The position numbers and the translations under genes were made by a program. A stretch of DNA of 64,000 bases, taken from NCBI RefSeq assembly GCF_037975245.1, contig NC_092577.1, positions 15,328,013 through 15,392,012 of the forward strand. The letters run 5' to 3'. This document shows positions 40,841-53,100 of the stretch, in pieces. The stretch's first letter is position 1. Each line of letters begins with the position of its first letter. The DNA comes from Apostichopus japonicus. Taxonomy: Eukaryota > Echinodermata > Holothuroidea > Aspidochirotida > Stichopodidae. The notes below the pieces were generated by a model that worked only from the letters and a program-made list of their open reading frames with translations, searched no databases and was not told the origin of the DNA.

Positions 40841-43408
40841 CAGTGAAACTCATATTCATGCTTTTCAAAAAGACTCTGGGTTTGAGATCACTGAAAGGAA
40901 AGGACTGTGCCAAGCCTTAAAAAATACCCTTTACACTGAAACAATAGGATATATACATGCATTGTAAAGAAATTTTCAAGACTCAGATTATATGAAAAAC
41001 ACTTTAAGACACCAAAAATTTTCACCATATTTCATACATATTGCTACACATGAGTACCAATGATGCTCTGAGAATATAAATATAAGAATACAGTATCTGC
41101 AAAACTAGATGCACTGTATTCTATAAAAGCAGACATGAACACCATTACCTTGACATTGATGATTACTTTGTTAAAAAGAAGACATGATAACAGTTTATAT
41201 TCATTTGCTGTCTCTGTGAGCACTACTGAACTTGATTGACGTATCAAGTGTTTGTTCATAATCGACTTCGTATACTGTATCGTATCACTTCAATTCAAGT
41301 CTCATGGAGCGCAAAACAAAGGTTAAAATAAAGAAAAGCATATATGTATATAGATATTAACCTGAAGAAACCCATCTTGCTGATGTCATAGAGTGAATAT
41401 TGTATAGTTTAAGCTTCACCCTTCCCTCCACCCACCTTGTACAATAAATGGCACACATTTTTTTTTTTTATCTACAGTATTTCCAGTTCCTGTTACGCTG
41501 TGCTATGCTATACTGTACCATACATGCTGTATACAGCATACAGACTTATACAGTGCCATTCTAACACAGGTTGACTTTTATCTAGTTCAGGATAGTTTAT
41601 TTTTCCTGTGTGTTATCAATTGAGAAAAAAAATAACTTGTGTTTCCAATGTTTAGTTCTGGTTTTCTTTGTCTGAACGTATGGGGGCGCCTAAAGGAAAT
41701 GTCTCAAATGGACTGAACAATTTCTAATGTATTTCTTTATTCGGGGACCTTGGGAATTAACAATGGGAAACAAAGGTCAAAAGTGTAAAGGGTTAAATAC
41801 CTTTGCAGGCTTTGATAGAAACTTAGAGGTGGTATTATATCACTTCATGACATTAGCCATATTACTTCTGGCCATACATTTATATTTTCAGGGGGAAAAA
41901 AATCATGCAATAAGCATGGTGGAGTAACATGGTACAAAAAAGTGCTTTTGCATGGGACATTTCCCACACTATATAACTATCGAAATTAATTTCCTTAACT
42001 GCACGTATGTTCCTGTATGGTAATTACACATTAATTAATAAGAAAACGTGAAATCATAATAATGAACACTTTCTTCATAACTTCATAATTACTTAATTGG
42101 CTAATTACTGTACTTAAATTAAGCTAACTGTACACACACTTACAGTATAGTTTTTCAGAATGTGAAGTAACTGGTGAATAGTTTATGGCAAATGTCCACA
42201 TCACAATACCTAAAAATAGACAAATTAGAATACATTAATTACCACATAACGCACTGTGAGCTATCAGTGTAGCCTTAGAAGTCCTTGTAATATGTGCTGA
42301 ACTGTACATGTATACAAGACACTGTATATTGTAAGCTATAAATTAAATAAATCAGTACAATGTGGTATGGGAAATTAGTTACTGGTTCATTCCATGTCTA
42401 ATCAGCAGATTTTAGAGTAAGTTGTACATCTGCCTCTTCTAAAAATTAACGTTTATTTTATGCTTGAAACCTAAAAATGTCAGTTGCATTGCTTCCCAAT
42501 TGTTTTTTTTTTTTAATCACACTGTGAAATTCTGCAATTTGTCGCCACCATGGATTTTATTTTTTTTTTATTTTTTTTTTTTTGGAGGCCTGCTTTCTCA
42601 GCAATTAAACATCCAACTACTTTCTTATTACAGCCCATCTAGATCGTATCCCATAGAAATTGAAAATGAAAAAAATAGGCTACAACACATTGTCTTTTGG
42701 AGTCTTGTGAACTTAAAAAGGGCCAAAATATTGAATTTTGGTATTTTTCTCAAAAGATTGTGCTATTGGTAGTGGTTAATTGCTCCTAAACTATTGCTTC
42801 AGGAAGCTCGATTCTTTCAGAGGTTATGATGTCCAGTCCCAAAAATACAAAATACTCATTACAATGCTTTTCTGTGATATATTTGTAAGTGTCATAAATC
42901 AATGCATATGCAAATGTATAGTGCTGTAATTATGCAAGAAGGGTGGTAATTTTGCAAGAGGGTCCAGCAACTGCTATCTGTGATTTTTACACAGAATGCC
43001 TTGGCAACATAAAGTAGGTCCAACACTGTGTGCACAGCATTTTTGTGGACCAATCATCTAGGTTTGGTTAGCTCAGTGCCAGTGGTTAGTTCTTCCACAT
43101 TCTAGTCACGTACAGTACTTAACAAGTACTAACTAACGACAACTCTCATGGGTTAAGGCCAAGTGTTCTGTGTCAAAGTATATCTCAGTAGCGTAAACTT
43201 GAAAGTTGAGAGCTGGTTACGATATTGTGCAGTATTTGCTAGCTAAACTTAGATACGAATGACGTCTTAAATATCACTTAAACCTGTACCAATTAAGTAC
43301 GGTTAGAGCATGGATGTTTACCATGATAGTGAGAGCAATGAAATATTATCCTGACATGGTCTGAACCTTAATTACTAATTTGGTTCTTCAAAGACAGTCA
43401 GTTAATAA
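40841..43408. other. No gene recognised
   Basis: AT-rich sequence with T runs (41460-41470, 42504-42514, 42560-42583) and no exon-like structure or transposon ends that I could pair. Confidence 0.4.
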
Positions 43409-43870
43409 TCAATAGTCATAAGCCAAATTGGCCCGTTGACCTCCCCGAAGATTATAAACAATCTTATCAATAGTTGTCATAGTCATCGATGATTTTCGGC
43501 TGAAAAAACACTGAAGTGGCGCCATTGCGCCAAACATCATCAGTTTACGCAATTTCTCGCTAACTGAGAAAGAGATCCTGGCCGAGTACATGGAAATCCA
43601 TGAACGCCCAGCATCAGTAGTACAAGACCATTGGAAACTAAAAAAGAGCCAAGCCGTTGTACCACAGCCACCAGCCTGCAGTCAACTGGTTTTACCATAA
43701 CCCTGGCACGGGACCCAACCAGGTGCTACCAGCCGGGTCAGCTGGACCTGGGGCTCACAATTGGGCAGGGACGACCACTCCCTGAGGGTCACACGTCAAC
43801 TCGGTTAACACGCAACCCCTGCTACCCCCAAAGACAAATCATTCTCAATGACACAAGAAGATCAACTAAG
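43409..43870 (-). mobile_element. Non-autonomous LINE derivative
   Basis: On the minus strand a GC-rich leader (about 43870-43640, containing GACCCGGCTGGTAGCACCTG) runs through a short non-coding stretch into the same 54-bp 3' end as the LINE fragment at 32641-32694. The protein-coding middle is absent. This looks like a 5' leader joined to a 3' end: a deletion derivative moved by the parent LINE. That the leader comes from the same LINE family is inference. Confidence 0.5.
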
Positions 43871-43989
43871 GTCTGACTAATAATGTGCTTCCCTAGCTAT
43901 CTAAGAAGAGAGGTTTTAGGGGATGGAATTCTGCTATCCTTAAACAACCATTGACTTTAAGCAAATTAGAGGTCTCTCTTGAAAACAAA

Positions 43990-45560
43990 ATTAATACAGC
44001 TACAGTACTTTCAAGTGTTTCACACTTTCCCCCTTGCTAACCACAAATGACCTTTGACCTTCACAAAGAATTACTGGGTTCTTGTATTCATCAAGGGCGG
44101 CGGAACCGGGGGGGCACAGGGGGCACGTGCCCCCCCCACTTTTCCTCAGGTTAAAAATGTGGCCTTTTTCTACATGAAAATTTCTAAATAAAAAAAGAGT
44201 TTACAAAGCGAAACCCACGTCGAATGAAATATTTCGGGAAGTTTTAAATGTTTACTACCACAGGCATAGGAGCCAAATTTGATTTGGGGGGGGGGGTGGG
44301 GGGGCTGTAACGCGTTCAACATGTTAATGTGCATATCATATAGGCATGCATCAGTTATTACATCGCATGCCAATAACATACATCATTTGCCGTGTTATAA
44401 CCCTTCCAAATTGGTTATAATTATTCGGAAAGTCGTTACAATAATAATGATCATAATAATATCAGTTTAACCATTGAAAAACACATAGAAAATTATTTTT
44501 CTTTCAGTATTTTGACAAATTTCATTTGCTTTCATGCATGTATCGATTGCGTGTGCAGGGACTTCGACTTTATAATGATTTCACCTCATTTTGTCTTTTT
44601 CCTTGTTTCCCAATTTGCACATTAGATATTGCAGTGCTAGTATGCACTGTTTCCTTGCGGAGGAGGGGGGGGGGTGGCGTTGATGGAGTGATGTGTATAC
44701 GCAAATAAGATAATACAATAAGAGTTATAAAGGGTACTAAATGTCAGGCTGCATCAGTCCAATCGAATTTCTGCAAAGTGCCCTTCGACGTTGGTGCCCC
44801 CCCAGATTAAGTGCTTCCGCCGCCCTTGGTATTCATGATAGGAAAGTCATGTGCCAATATGACATCTAATGAAACCTATCTTATGATGTCATCTTTAATA
44901 TTTCCAGAGTGTAAACTCCACCACAAACAACAGTGTTCTTGTACTCAGTATTGAGAAGCCATAGCCATATATAATATCAGCTACTGCAGTTTTCTATCTG
45001 GATATATCATATTTACTCCATTCAAGGATTGATACCTGGTTACCTTATATGAACTCTGACCTACATCAAATTGTGTATAAACTATACAATACACAAGGCT
45101 ATCTCATTATGCATATGAGATCCTTTCATGTTCTGGTTCTGGAGATATAGCACTTTCGATATATTCACATTTTGTCCTCTGCTGACCCCAAATGACCTTT
45201 GACCTCCACCAAAAACGATAGGGTTCGCTTAACTAATTACTTATCTACATGTCAACTGCACAGACGACCTTCATTGAGATATCGTGTTTACAAGATATTC
45301 ACACTTTCTCCCCTCTGTTGACCTCAAATGACCTTTGGCTTTAATGAAAAACACTACAGATTGTCTATTTATCAACGGGAGTTATACACCAAATTTGAAC
45401 TTCCTGCAACTTCCACTTCTTGATATATTGTGTGAATAAAGTTTTCAGACCCCTGCTGACCTCAATGACCTTTGATCAATACCAACAACATTCCAAAACC
45501 GGTTGTACCTTAGTGGACCAACATACCAAATTTGAAATGTACCCCAGTTATCCATCTGAA
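43990..45560. repeat. Degenerate ~136-bp tandem repeat with DR1 motifs
   Basis: The core CTGACC(T/C)CAAATGACCTTTG recurs near 44048, 45193, 45329 and 45466. The last three are spaced 136-137 bp apart. Removing the inserted hAT MITE and its duplication leaves 400 bp between the first two cores, about three periods. Two copies (44048-44060 and 45193-45205) have the exact motif TGACCTTTGACCT. The rest of the unit (ACCAAATTTGAA, GATATATTGTGT) is less conserved. Confidence 0.6.
44092..44828. mobile_element. hAT-type MITE with perfect 8-bp target duplication
   Basis: The direct repeat GTATTCAT flanks the element (44084-44091 and 44829-44836). The ends CAAGGGCGGCGGAA and TTCCGCCGCCCTTG are perfect 14-bp inverted repeats, extended by a GGGGGGGCAC block on both sides. 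The 8-bp duplication and CA(A/G)GGGCGG ends are typical of hAT elements. There is no transposase gene. Confidence 0.9.
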
Positions 45561-45979
45561 GTTAGAGCATTTACCAGCAAGTGTCACATACACACACAGG
45601 TGTGTTTTACATTCAGACCGAGGACCCCATTGTTTTTTCCATTGTTCAAATCCACGTACCCTAACATTAACGATACCCCATAACAATAGAATTCTTCCGA
45701 GAACCTGGAATTCTTTTGTTCAAGACCTCGGTCAGAATACAAAACAAGTGCACACATACACACCCAATCACCATGCATTAATTCCCTCCTGTCTTCAGAA
45801 AGGAATGAAACATGGGACCTGCTACCTCTCAGTTCTTAATCAGCATTAGAGAGAGTGAGAGACATGGAGTAGGCAACATGATGAAACTTGGCTTTCGTGG
45901 AGTGCAGACGTGTTTCGCTCTCGCTCTCCATCTGATACAGCTACTTTCTTACCTTACTGTATTGTACTGTGCTATACTT
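45561..45979. other. Flank between tandem repeat and LINE
   Basis: No gene or repeat recognised. Base composition turns GC-richer at about 46080, where the LINE coding sequence begins. The exact 5' end of the LINE was not found; an inverted pair CCCGCC..GGCGGG near 45980 is close to it. Confidence 0.4.
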
Positions 45980-46094
45980 CCCGCCAGGCGGGTGTGTGCG
46001 TTTGTCGTATATAGTTATCGTATATCGTTTTAAGTTTATACCTGTCTTTAGTTTGTTTTTGTTACTCCTCTGTGGCCTAGCCACCTTCGGTATC

Positions 46095-46874
46095 ATGGCA
46101 TCGCGCCGTGATTCGAAAATTGTTAAGTTGACCTTCACCGGTGAACAAGCGGTTCCACCGGTGCAAGTTTTTAGTATTTTAAAGAGTAAGGGTGTTGTTG
46201 TTCCTGGAGAGGTTGATGCTTTACAAGCTCTCCAGGGTCGTAATACGTATGATCTACGTTTTACCAGTGACGTGACCCGGCAGAAGGGTGTCACGTTGCT
46301 GAGTGGGGTTGAAGGTTTGACAGTTACTCCATACGAACGTTCCGTATGGGTAACTGTCATCCACGTAGGATTAGAGGTGCGTCAAGAACTTGTCGCAACT
46401 GTTTTAGGTCGGTTCGGGGCTGTCAAGGCTATTAAAATGTGCTCCTACGCACAGGCCCCTGGGGTGTTGAACGGGCACCGACAGGTTCGGATCGACCTCA
46501 AGCAGGACATTCCCTCCTTCCTTTTTATTGCCGGGCATAAAGCTCACGTGCGTTACCCCGGTCAGCCCCGTACCTGCTTCAGGTGTGGGGAGACCGGGCA
46601 CGAAGCCAAGGGCTGCCCAAATAAAAAGTGTGGGCGCTGCCTTCGTCTTGGGCATGATACCTCTGCTTGCCCAAGCGAAGTTGTGTGCTCACTCTGTGGG
46701 AAGGAGGGACATGTCTTTCGCGCTTGTCCCTCTTATGTCTTTATGACAAAGAGTGGGGGTCAAGCAAAGGCGCCAAGTTCTGGCGCACACCTACTGCCCC
46801 GGAGGAAGCTCCACGCAAGGAGGGGGAAACGGGTGAGGATTCACTCTCCGCACCTCCTTCACCCTCCCCCGTAG
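46095..46874 (+). pseudogene. LINE ORF1, nucleic-acid-binding protein with three zinc knuckles
   Basis: Starts MASRRDSKIVKLTFTG. Residues about 20-150 resemble the RRM-like middle of such proteins. Three CCHC knuckles follow at about residues 161-174 (CFRCGETGHEAKGC), 179-192 (CGRCLRLGHDTSAC) and 198-211 (CSLCGKEGHVFRAC). After the third knuckle the frame becomes a low-complexity run ending at 46874, whereas another frame is Pro/Ser-rich until about 47100, so a frameshift near 46760 is likely. ORF1 proteins coat the LINE RNA in the transposition complex. Confidence 0.75.
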
Positions 46875-47264
46875 TTGCAGACCCCAACCCCGTGCCCGCA
46901 CCGAGAAAGTCTCCACCAGCTCGCACCGTCTCCACCACACAGCGAAGCGGACACGGGGTCTCCACCAGCTTCCCCCATCAACCCGTCCAGTTCCGTCCCC
47001 AGTCCGCCGCCGGTATCGCCAGATCCGGAGACTGTCTGACGACGACTCGGTCGTCGGGTCTCCGGAGGCTATGTCTGACAGCGACTCCGGAGGCTCGGTG
47101 ATCGTCGAGCCGAAACGTGCCACTGGGACGAGCTGGTACGAGATGGGGGAACCCTCACTGAAAAGGTCGGCCTCAAGTGACGACTCTGACGACGATATGT
47201 CGTCTAGAGCGCGCTTGAAGCTTACAGAATCGACGTCGGCGTAGTTTTGCCCCATTGCCCTCTC

Positions 47265-48316
47265 ATGGCCCATACATTTTCAGTTGCCACCTTGAACGTC
47301 AATGGCATGAGGGATCATCGCAAGCGCAGTCGCATTTTCCAATATTGTATTTCAATGGAAGTCGACTGCGTTTGCCTACAAGAAACACATATTTTGGAAG
47401 AAGATGTCCCTCTATGGGCTTATGAGTGGGGTGGTGGGCTGCATGCTTCGTTTGGTTCGTCTTCATCCTGTGGCACTGTCATCCTCCTGTCACCTCGTCA
47501 GGCGGGTTGTGCCACTAGGGTGGAGACGGATCACGAGGGCCGATTGGTTTGCATTCTTTTCAAGTATCCACAGGGTAACATCTCCCTTTGCAATGTGTAT
47601 GCTCCCAATCGGCCTTCTGCTAGACGAGATTTTTTTAACACACTGCCTTCCTTTGTTCCTGGTAGTGCTCCATGTGTCCCAGACTCGGGTCTTGACAGAC
47701 TCGGGGCTTCTGTGTCTGCTAGTCCCGACGCTGGGATCACAGAATTGGACAGATTCACTTCCGCACACCTTTTAGCCGATGTCTGGAGGCGTATACACCC
47801 GTGTAGTACGGTGTATACGTGGGTGAGGCCTAACGGAGAAGATGCCTCCAGGATAGATCGAGTGTATGCGCCCGTAAGTTTTCAATTTTCGGGTTGCGAG
47901 ACGCTCAGCTGTCCGCTCTCTGACCATGACACTGTGGTTTTGTTTTGCCTTCCATTTTCCCGATCGGGCGGGGCCTATGGAAGCTTAACTGTCGGATTCT
48001 TGGCGAGGCAGAATTCCGCCAGGGTTTCGAGACCAGGTACAAAGGATGGCAAACATTGAAGCCGGCCTTTGCTTGTACATCCCAGTGGTGGGATAATATC
48101 AAGTTGCGCATCAAACGCTACGCAATTCAGTATTGCGTGACCCGCACACGGCGTCGAAGAGAAAAATTCTCGAAGCTGTGCGCGGAGGTGAAGTCTGGCG
48201 ACCCTTCGGCAGTCATCGCTTTGCAGACGTATCTCGATGAAAAGTACCACGGTGCCCGCGTCAGGGCCCGTGTCGAAGCGGTGGAAGCCGAGGAGCGCCC
48301 TTCACTGAGGTTTTAG
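47265..48316 (+). pseudogene. LINE ORF2, endonuclease domain and linker, defective
   Basis: Starts MAHTFSVATLNVNGMRD, with VCLQETH, YAPNRPSARRDFF, YTWVRPNGEDASRIDRVYAP and LSDHDTVVLF in the normal endonuclease order. The GDFN-type motif expected between the YAPN block and LDRLG is missing: the sequence runs SAPCVPDSGLDRLG, as if a short piece was deleted at about 47670. The frame shifts near 47955 into LWKLNCRILGEAEFRQGF and the basic linker (RTRRRREKF), then hits TAG at 48314-48316. Confidence 0.8.
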
Positions 48317-49894
48317 CAGTCCGTTAGCTCATCGGCGGGTGACAGACGCGTCCCGTCTGTGCGCGCTACCGATGGGACCGTGGTCAGTGACCCTCACGGC
48401 ATTGTCCGCGTATATAAAGAGTATTATTCGAGTTTGTTTACGCGTGGCAATGTCGACTTGTCGGCACAGTCTGATTTATTGAGGGGAATCTCAAAAACCG
48501 TTCCCCACGATGTCAATGATATTTTGGGGGGCGGAATAACCACTGTTGAGCTTTGGAAGGCGCTTTCGAAGATGAAGAATGGCAGGTCCCCGGGTTCGGA
48601 CGGGCTTCCGAGGGAGTTCTACCGAACCTTCTGGGCAATAATAGGACCCGACATCAGAGCCGTCTTCGAGGACGCCTTCCAAAACGGACTGTTAAACGAA
48701 AGTCAACGTCTGGGCATGATTACTTTGCTGCCAAAGTCTGGGGACCCCTTGGATCCCCATAACAAGCGTCCGATCACCTTGTTAAATGTGGACTACAAGT
48801 TGCTGGCTAAGGCTTTGTGCAACCGCCTTGCACTGGCTATGCCGCATCTTGTTGGTGATCTCCAGACTTGTGCAGTGAAGGGTCATTGCATCCAGCAGAA
48901 CTTGTGGTTGATGCGCGACTTGACCGACTTTGTTATTGAGCGTGATCTGCCATGTGCATTGGTGTCTCTGGACCAGCAGAAGGCCTTTGACATGGTGGAT
49001 CGCGGTTTTTTAATGAATGTATTGGAGACGTTTCAGTTGCACCCAAATTTTCGTAAATGGATTTCTGTTTTGTATGAACAAAGTTTCAGTTCTGTTATCG
49101 TAAATGGGTTTTGTTCGGAGGTTTTTAACGTAGAGAGGGGGTGCGCCAGGGGTGCCCTCTGTCTCCATTACTTTATGTTTTGTTTAGCGAGTCCCTCTCT
49201 CGTCTTTTGGAAAGGGACTCCAAACTTGTTCCATTCGTTGTGCCAGGGGGTGCCAAAGTGAAATGCGCTCAATATGCAGATCACGTGACATGTATTGTTT
49301 CGAGTCTCTGCTCCTTTCTCGCACTCTCGCAGGATCTATCTATTTTTGAGAGAGCTACCGGGGCGAAGTTGAATCCAGAAAAGACAAAGGGCCTTCGTCT
49401 TGGTAGCTGCAGATACAGAGACTTACCATTCGGTGCGTCGTGGTCGGATCAGAATATCAAAATTAATGGTATATGGTTCGGCTACGATGCACCTTGTGAT
49501 GTCACCTGGAACGAGAGGGCTGAGGTATTTCAGAGCAGACTCGAAACCTTTGGCACCCGCTGGCTTTCGATCTTGGGGAAAGTCACTGTTATTAATCGTT
49601 TCGTTTCGCCCATCTTGTGGTACCCGGGCGCGGTGTACCCTATTCCGCGTCGCGTCCTGGTACGGTTGGAGGGGGCGATGTTTTCATTCATATGGTCTGG
49701 TGGTACAGAGCTTGTCAAGAGGGCGGTATTGTACCAAAAACTGGAGAAGGGGGGACTAGGGGTGGTTCATCTGGGAAGTAAATTGACCTTTTTGTTATTT
49801 AAGCAGTTGTTTGTAGCGGTAACTGACCCAGGGTTGCCTTCTTCATATTTTGTACGTTTTTGGGGCGGTTTGAACCTGCGTCGATGGGTCCCGG
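48317..49894 (+). pseudogene. LINE ORF2, reverse transcriptase domain, catalytically dead
   Basis: After the stop at 48314 the same frame continues through KMKNGRSPGSDGLPREFY, ITLLPKSGDP, RPITLLNVDYKLLAKAL and ALVSLDQQKAFDMVD (first catalytic Asp). A one-base loss in a G run at 49137-49141 breaks the frame before RQGCPLSPLLYVLFSE. The normally invariant (F/Y)ADD box reads YADH (49273-49284), so one catalytic Asp is lost. The thumb region continues (FERATGAKLNPEKTKGL, FSFIWSGG) up to the first Ginger-like insertion at 49895. Confidence 0.85.
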
Positions 49895-49929
49895 TGTAGC
49901 AGTACAAACTGTCGCAAATATTCCATATT

Positions 49930-49969
49930 CAGTATAAACTGTCCCGGTCCCACAGGACAGTTTATACTG
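49930..49969. repeat. Subterminal hairpin, left end of Ginger copy 1
   Basis: CAGTATAAACTGTCC (49930-49944) and its perfect complement (49955-49969) are separated by 10 bases. Copy 2 has the equivalent hairpin near 56391-56431 with changed bases on both arms. Related ACAGTTTATRCT and GTACARACTGTC motifs repeat nearby, as expected for transposase-binding sites (inference). Confidence 0.85.
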
Positions 49970-50166
49970 GATTTACCAGTACGTTTGGTCTCCCGGACCT
50001 ATTGTACAAGGCCAGTTGGTACAGACTGTCTCCCCAGACAGAATATGCTATGGTTACACGGAGGGGGACATTATTTGACGGTCATATATTTTGTTGTAAA
50101 TTGTGTCCCCCTGAACACAATGTCCGCCGTAGCATGTACGTTCGAGTAGCAAAGATTTAATTAGTA

Positions 50167-53100
50167 ATGGACTCTGGCAGTATCCGTATTATTAGCAAAT
50201 TGTCGCATTTCGGCTTCCGTATATTTAGCAGTAAAGTCGTGCGACAACTAAAAACGGAAAAGCTAGCAGAAAAAGTGAGACAAATTGCGGATATTCTAAG
50301 AGATGAGAGCTATCCAAGTGGGTTTACAAGAATAAAACAGAGAAGAATCTTACGGAGACAAAGTCAGTCTTTCAGACTGGCTGAAAATGCAACTCTTGCG
50401 TACCGAAATTGAAGGAAAGTGTTGCTATCTAGGGCTACTCAACTCGCCCAAATCGAAGCAGCTCACACTGACTAGTGACATCTATAAGGTAATGTCTGTA
50501 ACTTACAGTATAGGATACACAATATGCCTTTGGTTGTTAAATGGCGAACGGCCATTCCACAGTTAAACTATAACCAGGCCTCTAGGAATGATTGGTGAAC
50601 AAATCATGATATTCTTTTACCACGTTTGGTTAGTTGTAAAAACTCATTCGCAAAAGTCAAGCAATTGCTTGTGCAACATTATAATCAGTTGTATGCTTGA
50701 GCAAAGTTATTAGGGCCCATTTCTTTTCGTTTTGTTTACCCAATTGTTTACCCAAACAAATTTACCCAAACAAATTTTTGTGACAATTATTATAAATTTC
50801 CACCTTTAATCGCCCTCCCGATCATAAAAGATAACAACAGATTACTAAAGCTTAGAGAGTTAGTCTGGTTTGCATGCATGGGACACTATAAAATGCAATT
50901 ATTGGACTATAGCATATAGCCGAGCCTACTTCTAGAGGAAAGTGGCACTAATACTGTACATAATAAATTCACGTTCATTAATTTTGGTTGGTAAGAACAG
51001 ATATTGAAGGCCTGATAGTACTTTTTTAGGTGTGGCATATTCTCTACATGCCAAACCTCACTGCAGAAGAAAACTTCTTAAATATCTATAGACCCCAATT
51101 GTGGCCAAGCAATATGTACAATAATGGGAATATTCCATTTCAAACACTGATATAGAGTTGTAATTCAATTTTAAGGCACTTCAGCTAGAACTACCAGTTC
51201 TGCAGCCCATATATTTGTGTGTGTTTGTTTGTTTGTGTTTTTTTTTTTGGGGGGGCAAAAAAACATGATATCTTCTTTGATCATGAATTTTCTTATCTCT
51301 TTGAAGGTGTTCATCTTTGCATAGATAAACCAGACAACAGACTATGTCTATTGTCTAGATTCTATTGGAAAACTATCAACGTTGATGTAACAAGTTATGT
51401 TCAACAGGATGTCAAAGCGTCATTGTCATGTAGACCTACGAACAAGTCTCCATAGCATTCCTGTAACTGGATTATGGAAACAGGTAAATATTCAATCTGT
51501 TTTAATTGCACACGATGTCCGCAGTGAAGGTTTAGTTTAGTTAATGTCACTCTTTCTGGACAAATTAAACATTTACAAGTTTAACGGTAGTCTGTATTGG
51601 CCCTAAATTTTGGCCACTTTAGTTGCTAGAAGTTTTCAAAAAGTACTTTTCTGGGGGTAATAACCCTTTAAATTGTGCTCATTCTAAATGATGACACGAG
51701 ATGGTTGAATGTCCCAGTGAGGTAAATTTCGTTCAGGGATATAAACATACTTACAGAATTTTGTCCATAGTGAAAATTTGGCATATTTAGGGCCTATACA
51801 GCAAACCTTTAAGCCACACTCTGGCCTAACTGCAGAGCAACCATCAATATAGGCATGTAATTGTAAGTTGCAAAAAGTGGCGTATCATTTTACTGGTTTA
51901 GTGGTTGAAACGATTGTAAATATATGGTACAGTATGGTGTAAGTTACATTTTCATATTTGCAAGGTAAAAATAATTGGCCTAAATCCACCAACACCCTGT
52001 TTCGATCATATATCCCACTGTTTTTATCTAGATCTGTGTACAGCATGAAGCAATGGAATAGAACAACAGTCAAGGCAAAGCCTGCAACTTGTAAAAAAAA
52101 TTAAATTAGCACCTAAATGCTGTCTTCTTTCTTAACAGGTTGGTGTTGATCTTATTGGTCCTCTACCAGTGACAGCTGCCAATCGACTGTACATGATAAC
52201 ACTGTCTGACTTGTATTCAAAGTGGCCTGAGACTAAGGCAGTGCCTGACAAGACTGCAGCATCAACTTCTTATTTCATTACTGATGTGATGAGGTAAGCA
52301 TGTCTTAAAAAGTGAACAATTTTCTGTAGTTAGTAACTAGTTCCAATATGAATGGCATCATATCTGTTATTTGTACCATGCAAATAACTTGTAGTGCATG
52401 GCAGAATGCTGTGTTTGAGTATAACTCATTTCCAAATAGGTATTAAGCATACAGAAAGGTCACGAAGGTAGGTGAGAACCGAGAAAGTGTACTGTAAATC
52501 TTTGCAGGTTAAGTTCCCATTAACAAGTTTATATGTAAGTAGTTTTTGTTCCTATATTTACTTGCAAAGGTTCCACCTCTGGTTTTTAAGTAGCATATAG
52601 CCTGACAATTGTCGTCATTTAATTTACATCCCCAAAAAGTGATTTTGGCTGGACATGTTTCACTGCAGCAGACACAGTTTACTTGTTCAAACAAATGATG
52701 AGTAAATAATTAAGACCACATTCCACAGCTAGACACCACTTATTGTGTGTTGTTTTTCAAAAAGGTGTTGGACAGTTTGATATTGTAACCACAGGGAACT
52801 TTTCTGTTTAGAAAGTGTGAACTTATTACTACTTGGCTGTTTTGACAGGAACTTCGACAAGATAAGAGAGATAATGTATCAACTGAGTTTTGGTACCATT
52901 TCTCTGTTAGGTCCGTTGTGGAAAATTGCTAAATGTGTTTGTGTGTGTGGTGGGGGGATATTTCCTGAAACCTGGGAGAGGGACCCTCTTTTTTGGCAAA
53001 ATAGGGCAATGTTTAGGTCTCTTGACGCAAAATGATGTATAATAGTACATTTTACCATAAAAATGGTTAGCTAGCATTATTTGGTTTTGCATTTGGGTCA

